The notes beneath the pieces are model-generated. The model was not told the DNA's origin and ran no database searches. It saw nothing but the letters and a program-made list of their open reading frames with translations. The position numbers and the translations under genes were made by a program. Source: Quercus robur (taxonomy: Eukaryota; Streptophyta; Magnoliopsida; Fagales; Fagaceae). Taken from it: DNA of 64,000 bases. Below are positions 12,555 through 24,920 of the stretch, one piece after another (the first letter of the stretch is position 1; every line of letters begins with the position of its first letter). The stretch covers positions 50,574,302 to 50,638,301 of the forward strand of contig NC_065537.1 in the NCBI RefSeq assembly GCF_932294415.1, written 5' to 3'.

Positions 12555-13048
12555 TAAGCAACCCTCCCATTATCCAAAACTTGCTTCAACATTCCCTTCC
12601 TCAACCTATCATACGTTGGAAGCCGCTCTAATGCCGCCCACATCAGCTCCTCTTCATCATCTTCCCTCCCACTCTTCTGAAACACATCACCTTGCACTGT
12701 CCAAGCCTCACGCATGCTTGACGAGGCCCAGCTTCTCTTGCTGCTAGATGACCGGAAACTCATCCTCTTGCTGCTCATGGACCTTACAAGTTCATCTCTA
12801 GCCATGGCAGCCCCATATATGTGTAATACTATACTTAGTACTTATTTAATGCACTACAAAACTTATGTTGCCATAAAAATTCAAAATAGAACTAAAAAAT
12901 AGTGTATGAAAAGTTCAAAGAAGTTTGAATAAGCTTATGGACATGTAAATCTTGAATAACAACGTGGAAAGTTTGAGCTAAATTTGGAGAGACAGGTGTG
13001 AAAGAATGTGAGGCTTGGTGAATTTGGAGGTGGTTTGGACTTGTTTTA

Positions 13049-13653
13049 TGATGTGGAAGAAAATAGAAGGTACTCACAGTAAGAACAAGCCGACGGTTTA
13101 TGGCGACGACGTGTGCTAACGGCCTCTTTTGCACCCGTCAGCTTTCATTAATACTCATCAACGAAGAGGAAGTTAAGAAACACTTTACAAGGCACTCAAA
13201 GGCTGACGCTTCCATGAAGCTGATGGCGTTAAGGCTGAAGGGGCAGTGTAAGTTGATGACCCTGATAAAGGGTTGCTTGCCACCCGCATATCGTGTATAT
13301 AAGGAAATAACTTGCTCTCCACGCTTGCTAATACCCAAAGGGATTCCTATAAGGAAAAGATCCCATAAAATATGCCCAAAGAGACTCCTAAAAGGAAAAG
13401 ACTTCTAATCCAATATGGAGAAGTCAACACTCTACTACTATAAAAACCTCAATACCCTCACCAACCAAGGTACGCATAATTTACCCCTCTCTAACACTCT
13501 AGAGTTGTGAGAAGTTCTAACTTGACGTTCAGCGGGTATTAGGCCGGCACCACACTGGTGCTCTCTGTTAGGTCCTCTCTTTTTGTGTTGTGCAGGTGTC
13601 ATTGCGAGCACGTGTTGACCGTGTAGCTTACTGTTGATTTTCTAGCATCATCA
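13049..13653 (+). repeat. Element 1 5' LTR
   Basis: 605 bp, TGATGTGGAAG at the left and GCATCATCA at the right. It matches 23276-23879 almost throughout. From the TATA box at 13439 onward it is also recognisably related to the LTR of element 2, while the U3 part upstream is not. Confidence 0.92.
13439..13446 (+). promoter_or_regulatory. Probable TATA box of element 1 LTR
   Basis: TATAAAAA preceded by CTACTAC; the same context (CTACTATAAAAG) is found in the element 2 LTR on its own coding strand. A second TATATAAGG lies at 13296. Choice between them is inference from conservation. Confidence 0.5.
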
Positions 13654-13655
13654 GT

Positions 13656-13673
13656 TGGCGCCGTCTGTGGGAA
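13656..13673 (+). other. Element 1 primer binding site
   Basis: TGGCGCCGTCTGTGGGAA starts two bases after the LTR. The first nine bases fit the 3' end of plant tRNA-Asp as I remember it; the rest fits less well. Element 2 has the identical 18 bases. Confidence 0.65.
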
Positions 13674-13740
13674 ATCTGTAAGTAGTGTTGTAAGTCACAG
13701 CTAACGCTTCCCTGACAAAGAGTTGCATGGTACTTGATCA

Positions 13741-16700
13741 ATGGCGACCACTAACAACGTTCAGGAAGACGAGCCGCGACCGATTGCTCTCGAGAAACAA
13801 GTGCAGATTCTAACAGCGGCCGTTGAACGCCTCACTAAGCAAAACTAGGTTTTGGAAAAGCAACTACGTCGGAAGACAGGACATGATATTCTAGAAGAAG
13901 ACCTGGAAGATACCAGTGCTGAGCGACGAGACCGAGAAGGACCGGAGGGCAGTAACGCCCTGAGCAGACTGGAGCGGCAAAATGTAAGCCTCCCATCCCT
14001 CACGGATGCAACTCCACCCCTTGTTGTCGCAAAGATACAGGTGATAAAGGAACAGATGGAGGTAATGATGAACGCTCTCAAGGGACGAGTGTCCAACGAT
14101 CTTGACAATCTTGTTAACCATACTGATTCCCCGTTCACTGCCTCCATCAACTCCTTCCCCCTATTGCACAAGTTTCACATGCCGCAGATAGATAGCTACG
14201 ACGGGGTCAAGGACCCTCTAGATCACCTGGAGACCTTCAAGACCTTGATGCACCTTCAAGGAGTTGTAGATGAAATCATGTGTAAGGTCTTTCCTACGAT
14301 GCTGAAGGGTGCAGTAAGAATCTGGTTCAGCCGATTAACGCCCAACTCCATCAGCACTTTTAAGGAGTTAAGCGCTTAATTTACCACGTACTTCATTGGG
14401 GGACATAGGTATAAGAAGTCTACGGCTTGCTTGATGAGCATCAAACAGCGAGAGGACGAGACGTTAAGATCCTACATATCTCGCTTCAATAAGGAAGCGC
14501 TCTCGATCGATGAAGCCGACTATAAGATACTTGTAGCGGCCTTCACAAACGGGCTGCGGAAGGGTAAGTTTTTGTTCTCCCTATACAAGAATGACCCGAA
14601 GACCATGTCAGAAGTACTTTACAGGGCCACCAAATACATGAATGTTGGAGACGCGTTGTTGGCCCGGGAGGAAAACCCCAAGAAAAGGGAAAGGCAGGAA
14701 GACACATGACAAGACCAAGGGCGCAAGAAGGCAAGAACAGGAGATCGAAGTGATGAAAGGCGCCCCAAGCCCCAAGGGGGAAGGTTCACGAGCTTCACCC
14801 CGTTAACTACCCTGATAAATCAAGTTTTGATGCAAATCAAAGACGAAGAGGCCTTCACTTTCCCCGGAAAGCTGAAAGGCGCTCGAGGGACAAGTATTGT
14901 CGATTTCACTAAGACCACGGTCATGACACGGCCGATTGTTACGACTTGAAATAGCAGATTGAAGCCCTTATTAAACAAGGGAAGTTGCAGAAATTCGTCA
15001 GGAAGGAGAGAGTGAATCTACCCCCTCAAGAGCAGAACCTGGGATAATGAATGACCAAGACTCCCCATAAGGGACATGAGAATGATCGTAGAGGGAACGG
15101 CAACCACTAGGTCATCCAAAAAGGCCTGTAAAACTTACCTTAGGATGGTCCAGAATGTTCAGTTGACAGGCTCTGTACTGAAGATAGCACGGAGAGAAAG
15201 CCCCATAATCGGATTCTCGGAGGAAGATGCACGACGTCTTTACCACCCACACGACGACGCGCTGGTCGTCAGCATACAAGTAGGGGATTACAACATGCAC
15301 AGGGTGTTGGTCGACAATGGTAGCTTGGCAGATATCCTATATTATCCAGCGTTCCAGCAAATGGGGATCAGCAGAGAACGATTGATCCCGATGAACGCTC
15401 CACTCGTCGATTTTGGAGGCACGAGGGTGCTCCCCTTAGGCACAGTCACATTATTCGTAGTGGTAGGTGACTACCCAGAGCAGATTACCAAGGATGTGAC
15501 ATTCCTAGTGGTCGACTGCTCATCCGCCTACAATGCTATCCTCGGACGACCCACCCTCAATTCGTGGAAGGCTGTAACCTCAACCTACCACCTAATGATT
15601 AAGTTTCCTACCGATTACGGAATGGGAGAGCTAGGGGGAATTAAGTGGCTGCACGCGAATGCTACGTGGCCATGATGGAAATGGATGACCACCTCCAAGC
15701 CATGAGCATAGAAGAACACCGAATGACAATGGAGCCCGTAGAAAAACTTAAAGAGGTGTTTCTTGACGACTCGAACCTTGAACAGACAACCAAGTTTCGA
15801 ACCCTTACCAGTCCCGCAGTCCGCCAAGCACTCACGACTTTTCTCAGAAGCATTCGAGACGTATTTGCCTGGAGCCACGAGGACATGCCTGGGATAGATT
15901 CTTCAGTCATGGTACATAGGCTAAATGTGTCACCTTCCTTTCCGCCCATCCGACAGAAGAAGCGAATGTTCGCCCCGTAGCGAGACTGAGCCATAGCAAA
16001 AAAGGTCCGTAAACTACAAGAAGCGAGCTTCATCAGGGAGGTTTACTACCCCGACTGGCTGGCGAACGTAGTAATGGTCAAGAAAGCTAGCGGAAAGTGG
16101 AGGATGTGTGTGGACTTCACCGACCTTAACAAAGCCTACCCCAAGGACAACTACCCCCTCCCACGGGTCGACGTACTAGTAGACTCTACAGCCAGGCATC
16201 AGTTGTTAAGTTTTATGGACGCTTTCTCGGGTTACAACTAAATCTAAATGCATGAAGCCGATCAGGAGAAAACTTCATTTGTAACTAGTCAAGGCCTCTT
16301 CTGCTATAAAGTGATGCCCTTTGGCCTGAAGAATGCGGGCGCGACATACCAGAGGCTCATAAACAAAATGTTCGCGCAACAAATTGGGAGAAATGACCAA
16401 GTGTACGTGGATGACATGTTGGTGAAAAGTCGAAGGGAAGAAGATCACTTGGAAGACCTCAGAGAGACATTCGACACCCTTCGTGCTTACAATATGAAGC
16501 TCAACCCAGTAAAATGCGCCTTCGGAGTGACGGCGGGAAAATTCCTAGGGTTCATGGTGTCTCAAAGGGGCATTAAAGCTAACCTGGATAAGATTCGGGC
16601 CATAATGGAGATGGCACCCCTAAGAAATGTGAAGGAAGTGCAAAGCCTCAATGGAAAAATAGCGGCGTTGAATAGGTTCGTGTCGAGGGCAACGGACAAG

Positions 16701-18935
16701 TGTTTACCCTTCTTCCGCACGCTTAAGAAGTCTTTCGAGTGGACTGCCGAGTGTCAGCAGACATTTGAGGAGTTGAAAGCCTACCTCTCCGCCCCGCCAC
16801 TACTAAGCCCATCACAACCGGGTGAAGAGCTTTTCCTCTATCTAGCCGTCTCCCCTGCCGTTGTCAACGCAGCCTTGATCAGGGAGGAAGAAAGAGTGCA
16901 GAAACCTGTGTATTACGCCAACTGTGTGCTTTGCGGAGCCGAAGAAAGATACTTGCCCATGGAGAAACTCGCCTTTGCGTTAGTTACGACAGCTCGCAAA
17001 CTCAAGCCATACTTTCAAGCCCATACGGTAGTCGTCCTGACCGACAAGCCCCTACGGCAAGCAATGAGCAACCCTGACGCTACTGGACGGTTAGCACTTT
17101 GGGCCATAGAATTAAGCGAGTTAGACATCTAATACCGCCCGCGAACCGCCATCAAAGGGCAGGTCGTCGCAGACTTCATAGCAGAATTCACTTATGACAA
17201 GGACAAGGGGGCAGAAGAATCTCCTCAATGGAGTGTACATACAGATGGATCATCTAATAGGCAGGCTGTAGGGGCCGGCGTCGTACTATTGTCACCTGAA
17301 GGAGATACGGTTGAATGCATGGTCCGTCTCGACTTCCCCACCACTAATAATGAAGTGGAATACGAAGCACTAGTAGTGGGTCTCGACCTCGCCAAAGCAG
17401 CAGAAGCCACGAGCGTAGTCATTTACTGTGACTCTCAGGTCGTTACTAACCAAGTAAATGGGGACTACGAGTGCAAGGGCGAAAGGATGAAAAGATACCT
17501 GGATCAAGTAAAAAGAAGAGTAGACGACCTAAAGGCCAAAATCATCCAAATCCCTAAAGGAGAAAATGAGTAAGCCGACCGCCTTACCAAGGCCGCTTCA
17601 GCAGAACACATGATCACCCATGGTAATGTACTCTCTTTCGTTCAACTTTCTCCACTAATAGATTCCGACGACGTACAGGAGATAGGTTGTGAAAGCAACT
17701 GGACAACACCAATAGCTTCATACTTGAAGAATGGCGTTTTGCCAGACGAGAAAGAGGCTGCAAGAAAGTTGAAGGTCCAGGCAGCAAGGTTCGTCTTGAT
17801 AAAAGATGTCCTGTATAAAAGAGGCTTCTCCTATCCATATCTAAGGTGCTTAGGCAATGAAGAGGCGGACTACGTCATGAGAGAGGTACACGAAGGGATT
17901 TGCGGAAACCATTCGGGGTCAAGATCACTAGTACACAAGCTTGTGCAAGCAGGATACTATTGGCCTATCATGCAGAAGGACACCGAGGCTTATGTCAAGA
18001 CATGCGACAAATGCCAGAGGTTCAGCAATATTATTAGACAACCAACCAAAGAACTGACTCCGATGACGGCCCCATGGCCGTTTGCTCAGTGGGGGTTAGA
18101 CATTATGGAACCATTCCCTACAGCAGTACGACAGCTGAAGTTCCTAGTAGTAGGCATTGACTACTTTACAAAGTGGGTGGAAGCTGAAGCTTTAGCCACC
18201 ATTATAGAGAAGAACATACAGGGTTTCGTCTGGAGATGCATCATATGCATATTTGGCATTCCTAGGGTCTTAGTCTCGGATAATGGGAAGCAATTCGACA
18301 ACGACTCCTTCCGAGACTTTTGCTCGCAGTTAGGGATAAGGAACCACTACTTCTCCCTCGCCCACCCCCAAGCTAATGGACAGGTCGAAGTTACGAACCG
18401 ATCCTTGCTTAAGATTATCAAGACTCGGCTCGAGGGGGCAAAGGGCATATGGCTTGAAGAATTGCCGAGCATACTATGGGCATACAGAACGACGGCGAGA
18501 ACACCCACAGGAGAGACACCATTCCGACTAACGTACAGAAATGAGGTAGTCATCCCAGCCAAGGTCGGACTTACAAGCTACAGGGTACACAACCATGATG
18601 CAAGCAGGAACGACGAGGCCATACGTCTACAGCTCGATCTGGTAGACGAAGTCAGGGCGACAGCAGAACAAAGGCTCGTACGGTACCAGGATCGCATGGC
18701 GAAGCACTACAATTCCCGGGTCCGACATAGAGACTTCAAGGTTGGAGATCTCGTCCTAAGGAAAGTCATGGGCGTTACTAGAGACCCCACCCAAGGGAAA
18801 CTCGGCCCCAACTGGGAAGGACCTTTCCGAATCACGTCATGGCAGAGGAAGGACACTTACCACCTGGAGACGATAGACGGACAGAAGCTACCACACCCAT
18901 GGAATATCAAGCACTTGTAGAAGTACTACCAGTAA
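13741..18935 (+). pseudogene. Element 1 gag-pol, decayed
   Basis: Starts MATTNNVQEDEP at 13741. Gag capsid region about 14140-14600; aspartic protease around 15300 with the DNGS form common in this lineage; RT about 16020-16560 with YVDD at 16404-16415; first RNase H about 16830-17130; second, RVT_3-like RNase H about 17220-17600 (TDGSSNRQ, CDSQVV); integrase about 17870-18600 with H2C2 zinc finger (HEGICGNH...CDKCQ) and DDE residues in GLDIM, SDNGKQF and NGQVEVTN. No chromodomain seen. In-frame stops at 13846, 14377, 14707, 16239, 16245, 17130, 17571 and 18918, plus frame changes near 14900-15070 and 15650. Several stops correspond to Gln or Arg codons in the sister copy, suggesting C-to-T decay. 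Confidence 0.9.
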
Positions 18936-19185
18936 AAAGGATGACATGAAGAACAACACCCCTTTATTTCTAGTTTAATTTTAGCTATACTCCTCAGTTT
19001 CTCTATTTACTTTAAATTTTGCTACAATAACTTTTTCAAAGCCCAAAGTGCAGGTTTTTGTTTTCTTTTTAAAGAACTACTTTTTTCTACAAATGCATGG
19101 CAATAAGAGGAGTTTATTCAAAAATAGCTGAAGTTTTTATTCACAAATTCATAGTACACAAAAAGTGGACGACTTAAAGTCCATA

Positions 19186-19900
19186 GTATAAACAAGGCTA
19201 TAAAGCTGATGACCTCATCAAATGAATGAGATCATAAAAGGTGACAAAGTTCACTAAGTTTATAACAGGGACAAGGCTATAAAACCGATGATCCTACAAA
19301 AAAGTGACAAGTTCACTAAGTCTATAACAGGGACGAGGCTATAAAGCCGACGGTCCTACAAAAAGTGACAAGTTCACTAAGTCTATAACAGGGACAAGGC
19401 TATAAAGTTGACGGTCCTACAAAAAAGTGACAAGTTCACTAAGTCTATAACAGGGACGAGGCTATAAAGCCGACGGTCCTACAAAAAAGTGACAAGTTCA
19501 TTAAGTCTATAACATGGACGAGGCTATGAAGCCGACGGTCCTACAAAAAAGTGACGGGTTCGTGAAGTCCATAAATGGGCAAGGCTATAAAGCTGACGGA
19601 CCTACCAAAAAGGGACGGGTTCGTGAAGTCCATAAATGGACAGGGCTATAAAGTCGACAGCCTTACAAAAAAGTGACGGGTTCGTGAAGTCCATAAATGG
19701 GCAAGGCTATAAAGCTGACGGCCCTACTAAAAAGTGACGAGTTCGTGAAGTCCATAAATGGACAGGGCTATAAAGCCGACGGCCTTACAAAAATGATAGG
19801 ATGACTCCATAAATGGACGAGGGTATAAAGCCGACAGAGGGAACAAACTCGTTAAGTCCATAACACGGCCAAAGCAGTAAAGCTGACGGCTCCACAAATA
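19186..19900. repeat. Element 1 minisatellite, ~61-62 bp unit
   Basis: About 11-12 tandem copies of a unit beginning ACGAGGCTATAAAGCCGACG and ending CACTAAGTCTATAACAGGG. Starts of successive units at 19271, 19333, 19394 and 19456 give the period. Later copies switch to a variant containing GACGGGTTCGTGAAGTCCAT. It lies between the end of pol and the antisense gene, the same place as the different minisatellite of element 2. Confidence 0.92.
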
Positions 19901-19943
19901 AACAGAAATAAAAACGGGTCATTATCCATTGCCAACAGACTTG

Positions 19944-20522
19944 TAGGTGGCGTGTTTATCAGGCCTATAAAAGTCAGGAAACCGATGAGTTTTTCATAAA
20001 TAAGATACAACGAGTAAGCAGATAAACCCGTAAAGTTGACGGATACTACAGGCCGACGTAATTATTCTCGGCCCCTAACATACAACATACCAACAAGTCA
20101 AAAGCAGGAAGAAACAGAAATAACATACCATACACAAAATAAGTTGTCTACAAACAAAGGCCCAAAAGCAAAGGGGCACTTAAACATTGTTCTCAAAATA
20201 AATGGAATATACATAAAACAAAATCATGCGTTAGGTGGCGTGTTCATCAGGCCTATAAAAGTCAAGAAACCGACGAGTTTTTCATAAATAAGATACAACG
20301 ACTAAGCAAATAAACCCGTAAAGCTGACGGATACTACATGCCGACGTAATTATTCTCAGCCCCCAACATACAACATACCAACAAGTCAAAAGCAGGAAGA
20401 AACAGAAATAACATACCATACACAAAATAATTTGTTTACAAACAAAGGCCCAAAAGCAAAGGGGCACTTAAACATTGTTCTCAAAATAAATGGAATATAC
20501 ATAAAACAAAATCATGTGTTAG
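19944..20522. repeat. ~287-bp direct duplication in element 1
   Basis: A block beginning GTAGGTGGCGTGTTTATCAG at 19944 is repeated at about 20230, with the second copy running to the antisense gene stop at about 20512. Identity is high by eye. Confidence 0.85.
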
Positions 20523-22803
20523 GGGCGTCAACAAGGTTTCCATCGTCTTTTTGGGGTTGAGGGTCGTCAACGTCTACGGCTACCACTAGAATCTTGGAAA
20601 TGGGAGCAGGAGGAGGATTGACAGCAGGTTGGGCTAGAACGACGCCGCCGTCATCCTTGGGAGGAAGCTGCAACTTAGGGGTACCGTCATCATCGTCAGT
20701 GACAAAATTCCCAACAAGCGTCATTGGCTCAGGCGCATCCATTGTAATCTCCGACAAGTCCAGCTCTGGGAAAGTTGACCCGACCTGTTTAAGGCAATCG
20801 TCAAACCTAGTGCCGTAGTAGTCAGCACAAGAGTCAATGAACAATTGCGACGTCTTAAACTTCTGGACAATGTCAGTCCCAGCCGTCTCCACCTTTTCGC
20901 GCAAGGCTGTCACCTCCTCTTGAAGTTTCTGCTTCTGACGGTCTGCCTCCTCCAATTTCCCCTTCAACTCCTTCACCTCCTGATTGAACGTGCGGATGGC
21001 CTCCTTGTATTGCCCTTGTTCGTTCATCAAAGTGGCATTGTGCTTCCTAACACGGTCGACGACCCCCTCCTTTACAACATAACGATCCTAAAGGGCCTTG
21101 ACGCAAATCAAGGCCTGAAAAAAGCACAAGCGTCAGTCAAATGAATCAGAAAGAAATAAAACCAACTTAACCTGAGAGAGCGAACATACCCTAGTAAGGT
21201 CAAAAAGAGCTGACGCCCCCAAATCCTCTGTCCCTAACAAATCACAAGGCCCTATATCCGTCGGCTTTACAAAGGACCCCACTTCCTCGACGACATAGTC
21301 TTTGTGGGTCAGGAGGCAACATGGGCCCTCGATGACGGGACCAGAGGAAGTCATTACCCCTTTGCCCGCGCCATGGCTTGGCTTAAGGGGTGACTTCCTC
21401 TTCGGAGAGGTGTCACCGGGAATGACGGCAGTCCTTTTTGACGGACGGTCATCATCTCCGTCAGGTTTCCTTTTTGAAACCTTACTGTCGGCCTTGGGGG
21501 CTGACGAGGTTCCCTCCCCTGTCCCTTTTGCCAATTTCACCTCCTCTTTCTTACGGGCTACAGCCGCCCTTATTCTTTGCTTAGCAACATCCATTTCTAC
21601 AAAAATGATAGACGTGCGTTAGGAAAAGCAGACGGTAAAATTAGACTGACGAGTTATGTGAAAGGTTTACTTACGGCGACGGGAGTATTCGCCTAATTTC
21701 TGAGCTTCTGGCGTCGGCTCAGGACCCCCGCAATACAAATGGAGAGTGTCAAGGGTGATTAAGTCCTTGCACTTTCTCTGTTCTAGGGGAATTTCGAGGA
21801 CCTGTTGGATGAACTCCTCTTGCTCGTTAGATATATGGGGACGCGCACTAGTTGAAATCAAGAAAAATGGACGATATTAGAAGCGCTACAATAAAACAAA
21901 GAAAAGAGCAGCTGGCGGGTTCAACTTGAATCTCTAACAAAAGCCCACATGTTGTCGAAGTAACCACGAGGCATCGTCACCCATTCTTCCTGACGGTACA
22001 CCCAATCTGTCCCTTCAACAAAAAAAATACCTATTTTTCCAGGTTCTATTGGAATCTGGCGTATCAAACACTAATTTTAAGTCCTTTTCCCTGACGGTAA
22101 AGTGATACGTCCCTTTGGAAGAAGCAATATGGTGGGGTTTGTAGTAGTAAAAGAACTCGTCCAATGTAAGCTGATGGTTTCCCCCACTCAGACATCCCCA
22201 TAATATTTCAGCACCTATAAAAGTCCTCCAAGCATTTGGAGCAATCTGGCTGACGGATAGACCCAAAAAGTCGGCCAGTTGACGGTGCAATGCCGTCAGC
22301 GGCAATCTAAGCCCCGCGCCAAACATGGCGTCATACATGCCGACGTCAGCTGTCCTCCTCGAGTAGCATCTTTCACTCTCCCTAGGGAGACGGATCGGGA
22401 TATGTTCTGGGATTTGGTACTGGGTATGCAACTCCTTAAAAACTTTGTCACTCATCAAAGGTAAAAACTTGTTGACGGCCCATTCCTTGGGGAGAATGAA
22501 GGGACGGTTATCTCCAGGATCTACTGAGGTCCCTTCACAAGACTCCTCATCACCGTCACCATCCTCCTTGTCACCATCATCATCACCGTCACTCCCACTT
22601 CCCACTTTTCCTACTTTGTCAACTCTTTCTATCTTCTCACTCCCCTCAGCATAACTCTCATCCTCGCCGTCGGGAGATTGGGCCGACGTCTTTCTCTCTG
22701 ACGAAGGTGAGGAGTCCTCGGACTCATCACCCGAACCAAAGGTCTCATCGTAGCCCGTTCCTTCGCGGACTTACGACTCCTCACTCGACGCGACATTTGA
22801 CAT
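20512..22803 (-). pseudogene. Element 1 antisense gene: Transposase_28-like domain plus coiled coil
   Basis: Reads opposite to gag-pol, ATG at 22803. The acidic Ser/Glu/Asp-rich N-terminus is followed (about 22490-22040) by a domain with 'AGLRLPLTALHRQLADFLGLSVSQIAPNAWRTFIG', the pattern of the Pfam family called putative gypsy type transposon (Transposase_28). Further exons at about 21861-21670 (ends before GTAAGT), 21594-21190 (Lys-rich, nuclear-signal-like; ends before GTATGT) and 21120-20512. The last has a heptad-rich coiled coil at about 21000-20880 and a Pro/Asp-rich tail. Exon order and sequence match the antisense gene of element 2. Lesions: TAA at codon 11 (22771), a poly-T frameshift near 22020, and a TAG near 21090. 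Function unknown; such antisense reading frames have been described in Tat elements. Confidence 0.75.
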
Positions 22804-23255
22804 CTGACTACCTGCAAGTGACGGATCCAATCTAAGTACCTAAGTTGACGTCCTCACTAGGGAATTATTCAGCTATAAGTAAATAACGTGAAAAAGAAGG
22901 AAATAGAAACTTACTGGTAAGTTAACTTTCTAAAGAAAGGCCTTAAGACTGACGACGGATAAAGTGATGGAAGTAAAGGATGAATTGATGAAATCAAAAG
23001 CGACGGGCTTTCTCTCTCGAAAATCAGCAAAGATGAAATGGAGAGAATGAGGAGGATGCGCTATATATATAGAGAGAAAAATGCGTGGGAGACGAAGCGA
23101 CGCCTTCGTAAAAAACGGGGCCAACGGAAGCGCGACACATGTCTAGGGCATTAAATGTATCCGGCTCGAGGAATTCTCCAAATAATCTTCCCGCTTCTCT
23201 GGACCCAAAAAAGTAATTAACCAAACTCCACAACCCGTTAGTCTAAAACAACGAG

Positions 23256-23275
23256 ATTATGGAGTAGGGGGCAAC
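23256..23275 (+). other. Element 1 polypurine tract
   Basis: GGAGTAGGGGGCAAC immediately precedes the 3' LTR. Element 2 has the corresponding GGTGAAGGGGGCAAC on its coding strand. Confidence 0.75.
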
Positions 23276-23879
23276 TGATGTGGAAGAAAATAGAAGGTAC
23301 TCACAGTAAGAACAAGCCGACGGTTTATGGCAACGACGTGTGCTGACGACCTCTTTTGCACCCGTCAACTTTCATTAATACTCATTGACGAAGAGGAAGT
23401 TAAGAAACACTTTACAAGGCACTCAAAGGCTGACGCCTCCATGAAGCTGACGGCATTAAGGCTGAAGGGGCAGTGTAAGCTGACGACCCTGATAAAGGGT
23501 TGCTTGCCACCCACGTATCATGTATATAAGGAAATAACTTGCTCTCCACGCTTGGTAATACCCAAAGGGATTCCTATAAGAAAGGATCCCATAAAATACG
23601 CCCAAAGAGACTCCTAAAAGGAAAAGACTTCTAATCCAATAAGGAGAAGTCAACACTCTACTACTATAAAAACCCCAATACCATCACCAACCAAAGTACG
23701 CATAATTTACCCCTCTCTAACACTCTAGAGTTATGAGAAGTTCTAACTTAACCTTCGGAGGGTATTAGGCCGACACCACACCAGTGCTCTCTGTTAGGTC
23801 CTCTCTTTTTGTGTTGTGCAGGTGTCATTGTGAGCACGTGTTGACCGTGTAGCTCACTGTTGATTTTCTAGCATCATCA
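23276..23879 (+). repeat. Element 1 3' LTR
   Basis: 604 bp, same ends as the 5' LTR (TGATG...CATCA). Roughly 35 differences from the 5' copy by eye, mostly transitions. Confidence 0.92.
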
Positions 23880-23942
23880 GTTTATGTAGGAGAGGATGGT
23901 GAGTTGGAAGAGCATGGTACTGACAGAAATGGGTATTAAAGA

Positions 23943-24915
23943 TGTTAGGACATATGTGTTTCTCATGTTATAGAACATATGTCATGATTTTATGTAATTG
24001 GCTTATCCTTTGACAAAACGCACTTTACTTGTATTTGGGTAGACTTAGGATGTATTAAACTACTTCAAGAAACCACGTTTCAAGATCTAGTGTTGAAGCC
24101 TTTAAGTCTATTCAAGAAATCAAGCAAGGAGTGCAAAATCATTAAAGCTCGACAGCTGGTTGATACCTTCTCAACACCTCCTATCTGTCAAGGTTTACGA
24201 ATTTCAAATTTCAACTTTGATTTTCTTGGGATCCGTGAATCTGTCTATGGGCCTTCTTTTCTCTTAACCCTAGACATATAAAAGGATTGTTTTAAGAGCC
24301 GTCAAACGGTACACAAGTTGCACAAGTATTGAGCAAACTTTGTTCAAACAAATTGTAACCGGAGACAAAGTTCTTGACCTAGTTCATCTCTTTCTTGGAG
24401 AAGTTGCTGTGTATTTGCACCATAGGGTTTTGTGACCAAGCATCTTCCTGATCTTCATCGTATGGATGAACTGAAGAACTTTGCAGCCAACAATCTTTTC
24501 AGATTGGTGATTAAAGTCGCGTACTGGGATCCACGCAATTGGTTAGTCATGTACTTGGGAGCCATGCATCAGAAAGGGGAACTGTCACTACAGAACAAGT
24601 CTGATTGGGTATTGGGGTAAGGGTTCAACTGTAGGTTGGTAAGGTACTTGGGATTCCTTGCTTGTAACCACTTGTTGTGATAATAGTGGAGTTTCAGGAG
24701 TGGTGACCTGAAAATCACCTAGTGGGGTTTTTGCCGTCAGGTTTTTCCCCATTCGTAAACAAATCACTGTGTCTTTTAATTTCTGCTGCAATTTTAGTTT
24801 ATTGGTGATTTGTTTGTACTACCACGCGTTTGCATGATAAATTGATTAATTAATAACTTGACTAATTAATTAATTAATTTCTATCACAATGGGTCATTCA
24901 GTTTGTGGCCTATCA
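23943..24915 (+). mobile_element. Solo LTR, 973 bp, perfect AAAGA target duplication
   Basis: Starts TGTTAGGACATATG and ends GTGGCCTATCA, and is flanked by AAAGA at 23938-23942 and 24916-24920. It contains a TATA-like ACATATAAAAGG near 24275. The downstream half, ending 'TTTTTCCCCATTCGTAAAC', resembles Ty1/copia LTRs of woody plants. No internal domain remains, so it arose by recombination between two LTRs. Copia affiliation is inference from style of sequence. Confidence 0.85.
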
Positions 24916-24920
24916 AAAGA

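Larger units (their letters stand above)
4125..12805 (-). pseudogene. PDR-type ABCG transporter pseudogene (ABCG29/35/36-like)
   Basis: Full-size PDR half-repeat architecture (NBD-TMD-NBD-TMD) spread over about 19 exons from ATG 12805 to TAA 4125. Family members export compounds across the plasma membrane. Visible parts: N-terminus MARDELVRS; Walker A as GPLGSGKTS (about 10960); signature ISGGQ (about 10100); Walker [13 protein letters not shown] (about 9920); NBD2 Walker A with its first Gly changed to Asp (DVSGAGKTT, about 7940); NBD2 DEPTSGLD (about 7080); TMD2 exons at 6131-6358, 5570-5742 and 5220-5475; last exon 4125-4393. Lesions: a MITE in exon 1; frameshift in exon 2 near 12000; in-frame TGA at 10351, 9674 and 7711; loss of nearly all TMD1 between 9281 and 9285; a GC instead of GT donor after 7711; frameshift in the last exon near 4265. 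It cannot make a full transporter. The subgroup assignment rests on remembered sequence similarity. Confidence 0.9.
13049..23879 (+). mobile_element. Element 1: Tat-lineage Ty3/gypsy retrotransposon with antisense gene
   Basis: A 10.8-kb element bounded by LTRs (13049-13653 and 23276-23879) that begin TGATG and end CATCA. The flanking 5-mers, TTTTA and GTTTA, match at 4 of 5 positions. The internal order is PBS, gag, protease, RT, RNase H, second RNase H, integrase, minisatellite, antisense gene, polypurine tract. RT before integrase identifies Ty3/gypsy. The second, archaeal-type RNase H and the antisense gene point to the Tat lineage (Ogre/Retand relatives). It inserted about 240 bp upstream of the ABCG pseudogene start. 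Many stops make it non-autonomous now. The LTRs differ at roughly 5-6% of sites by eye, so it is older than element 3. Confidence 0.92.
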
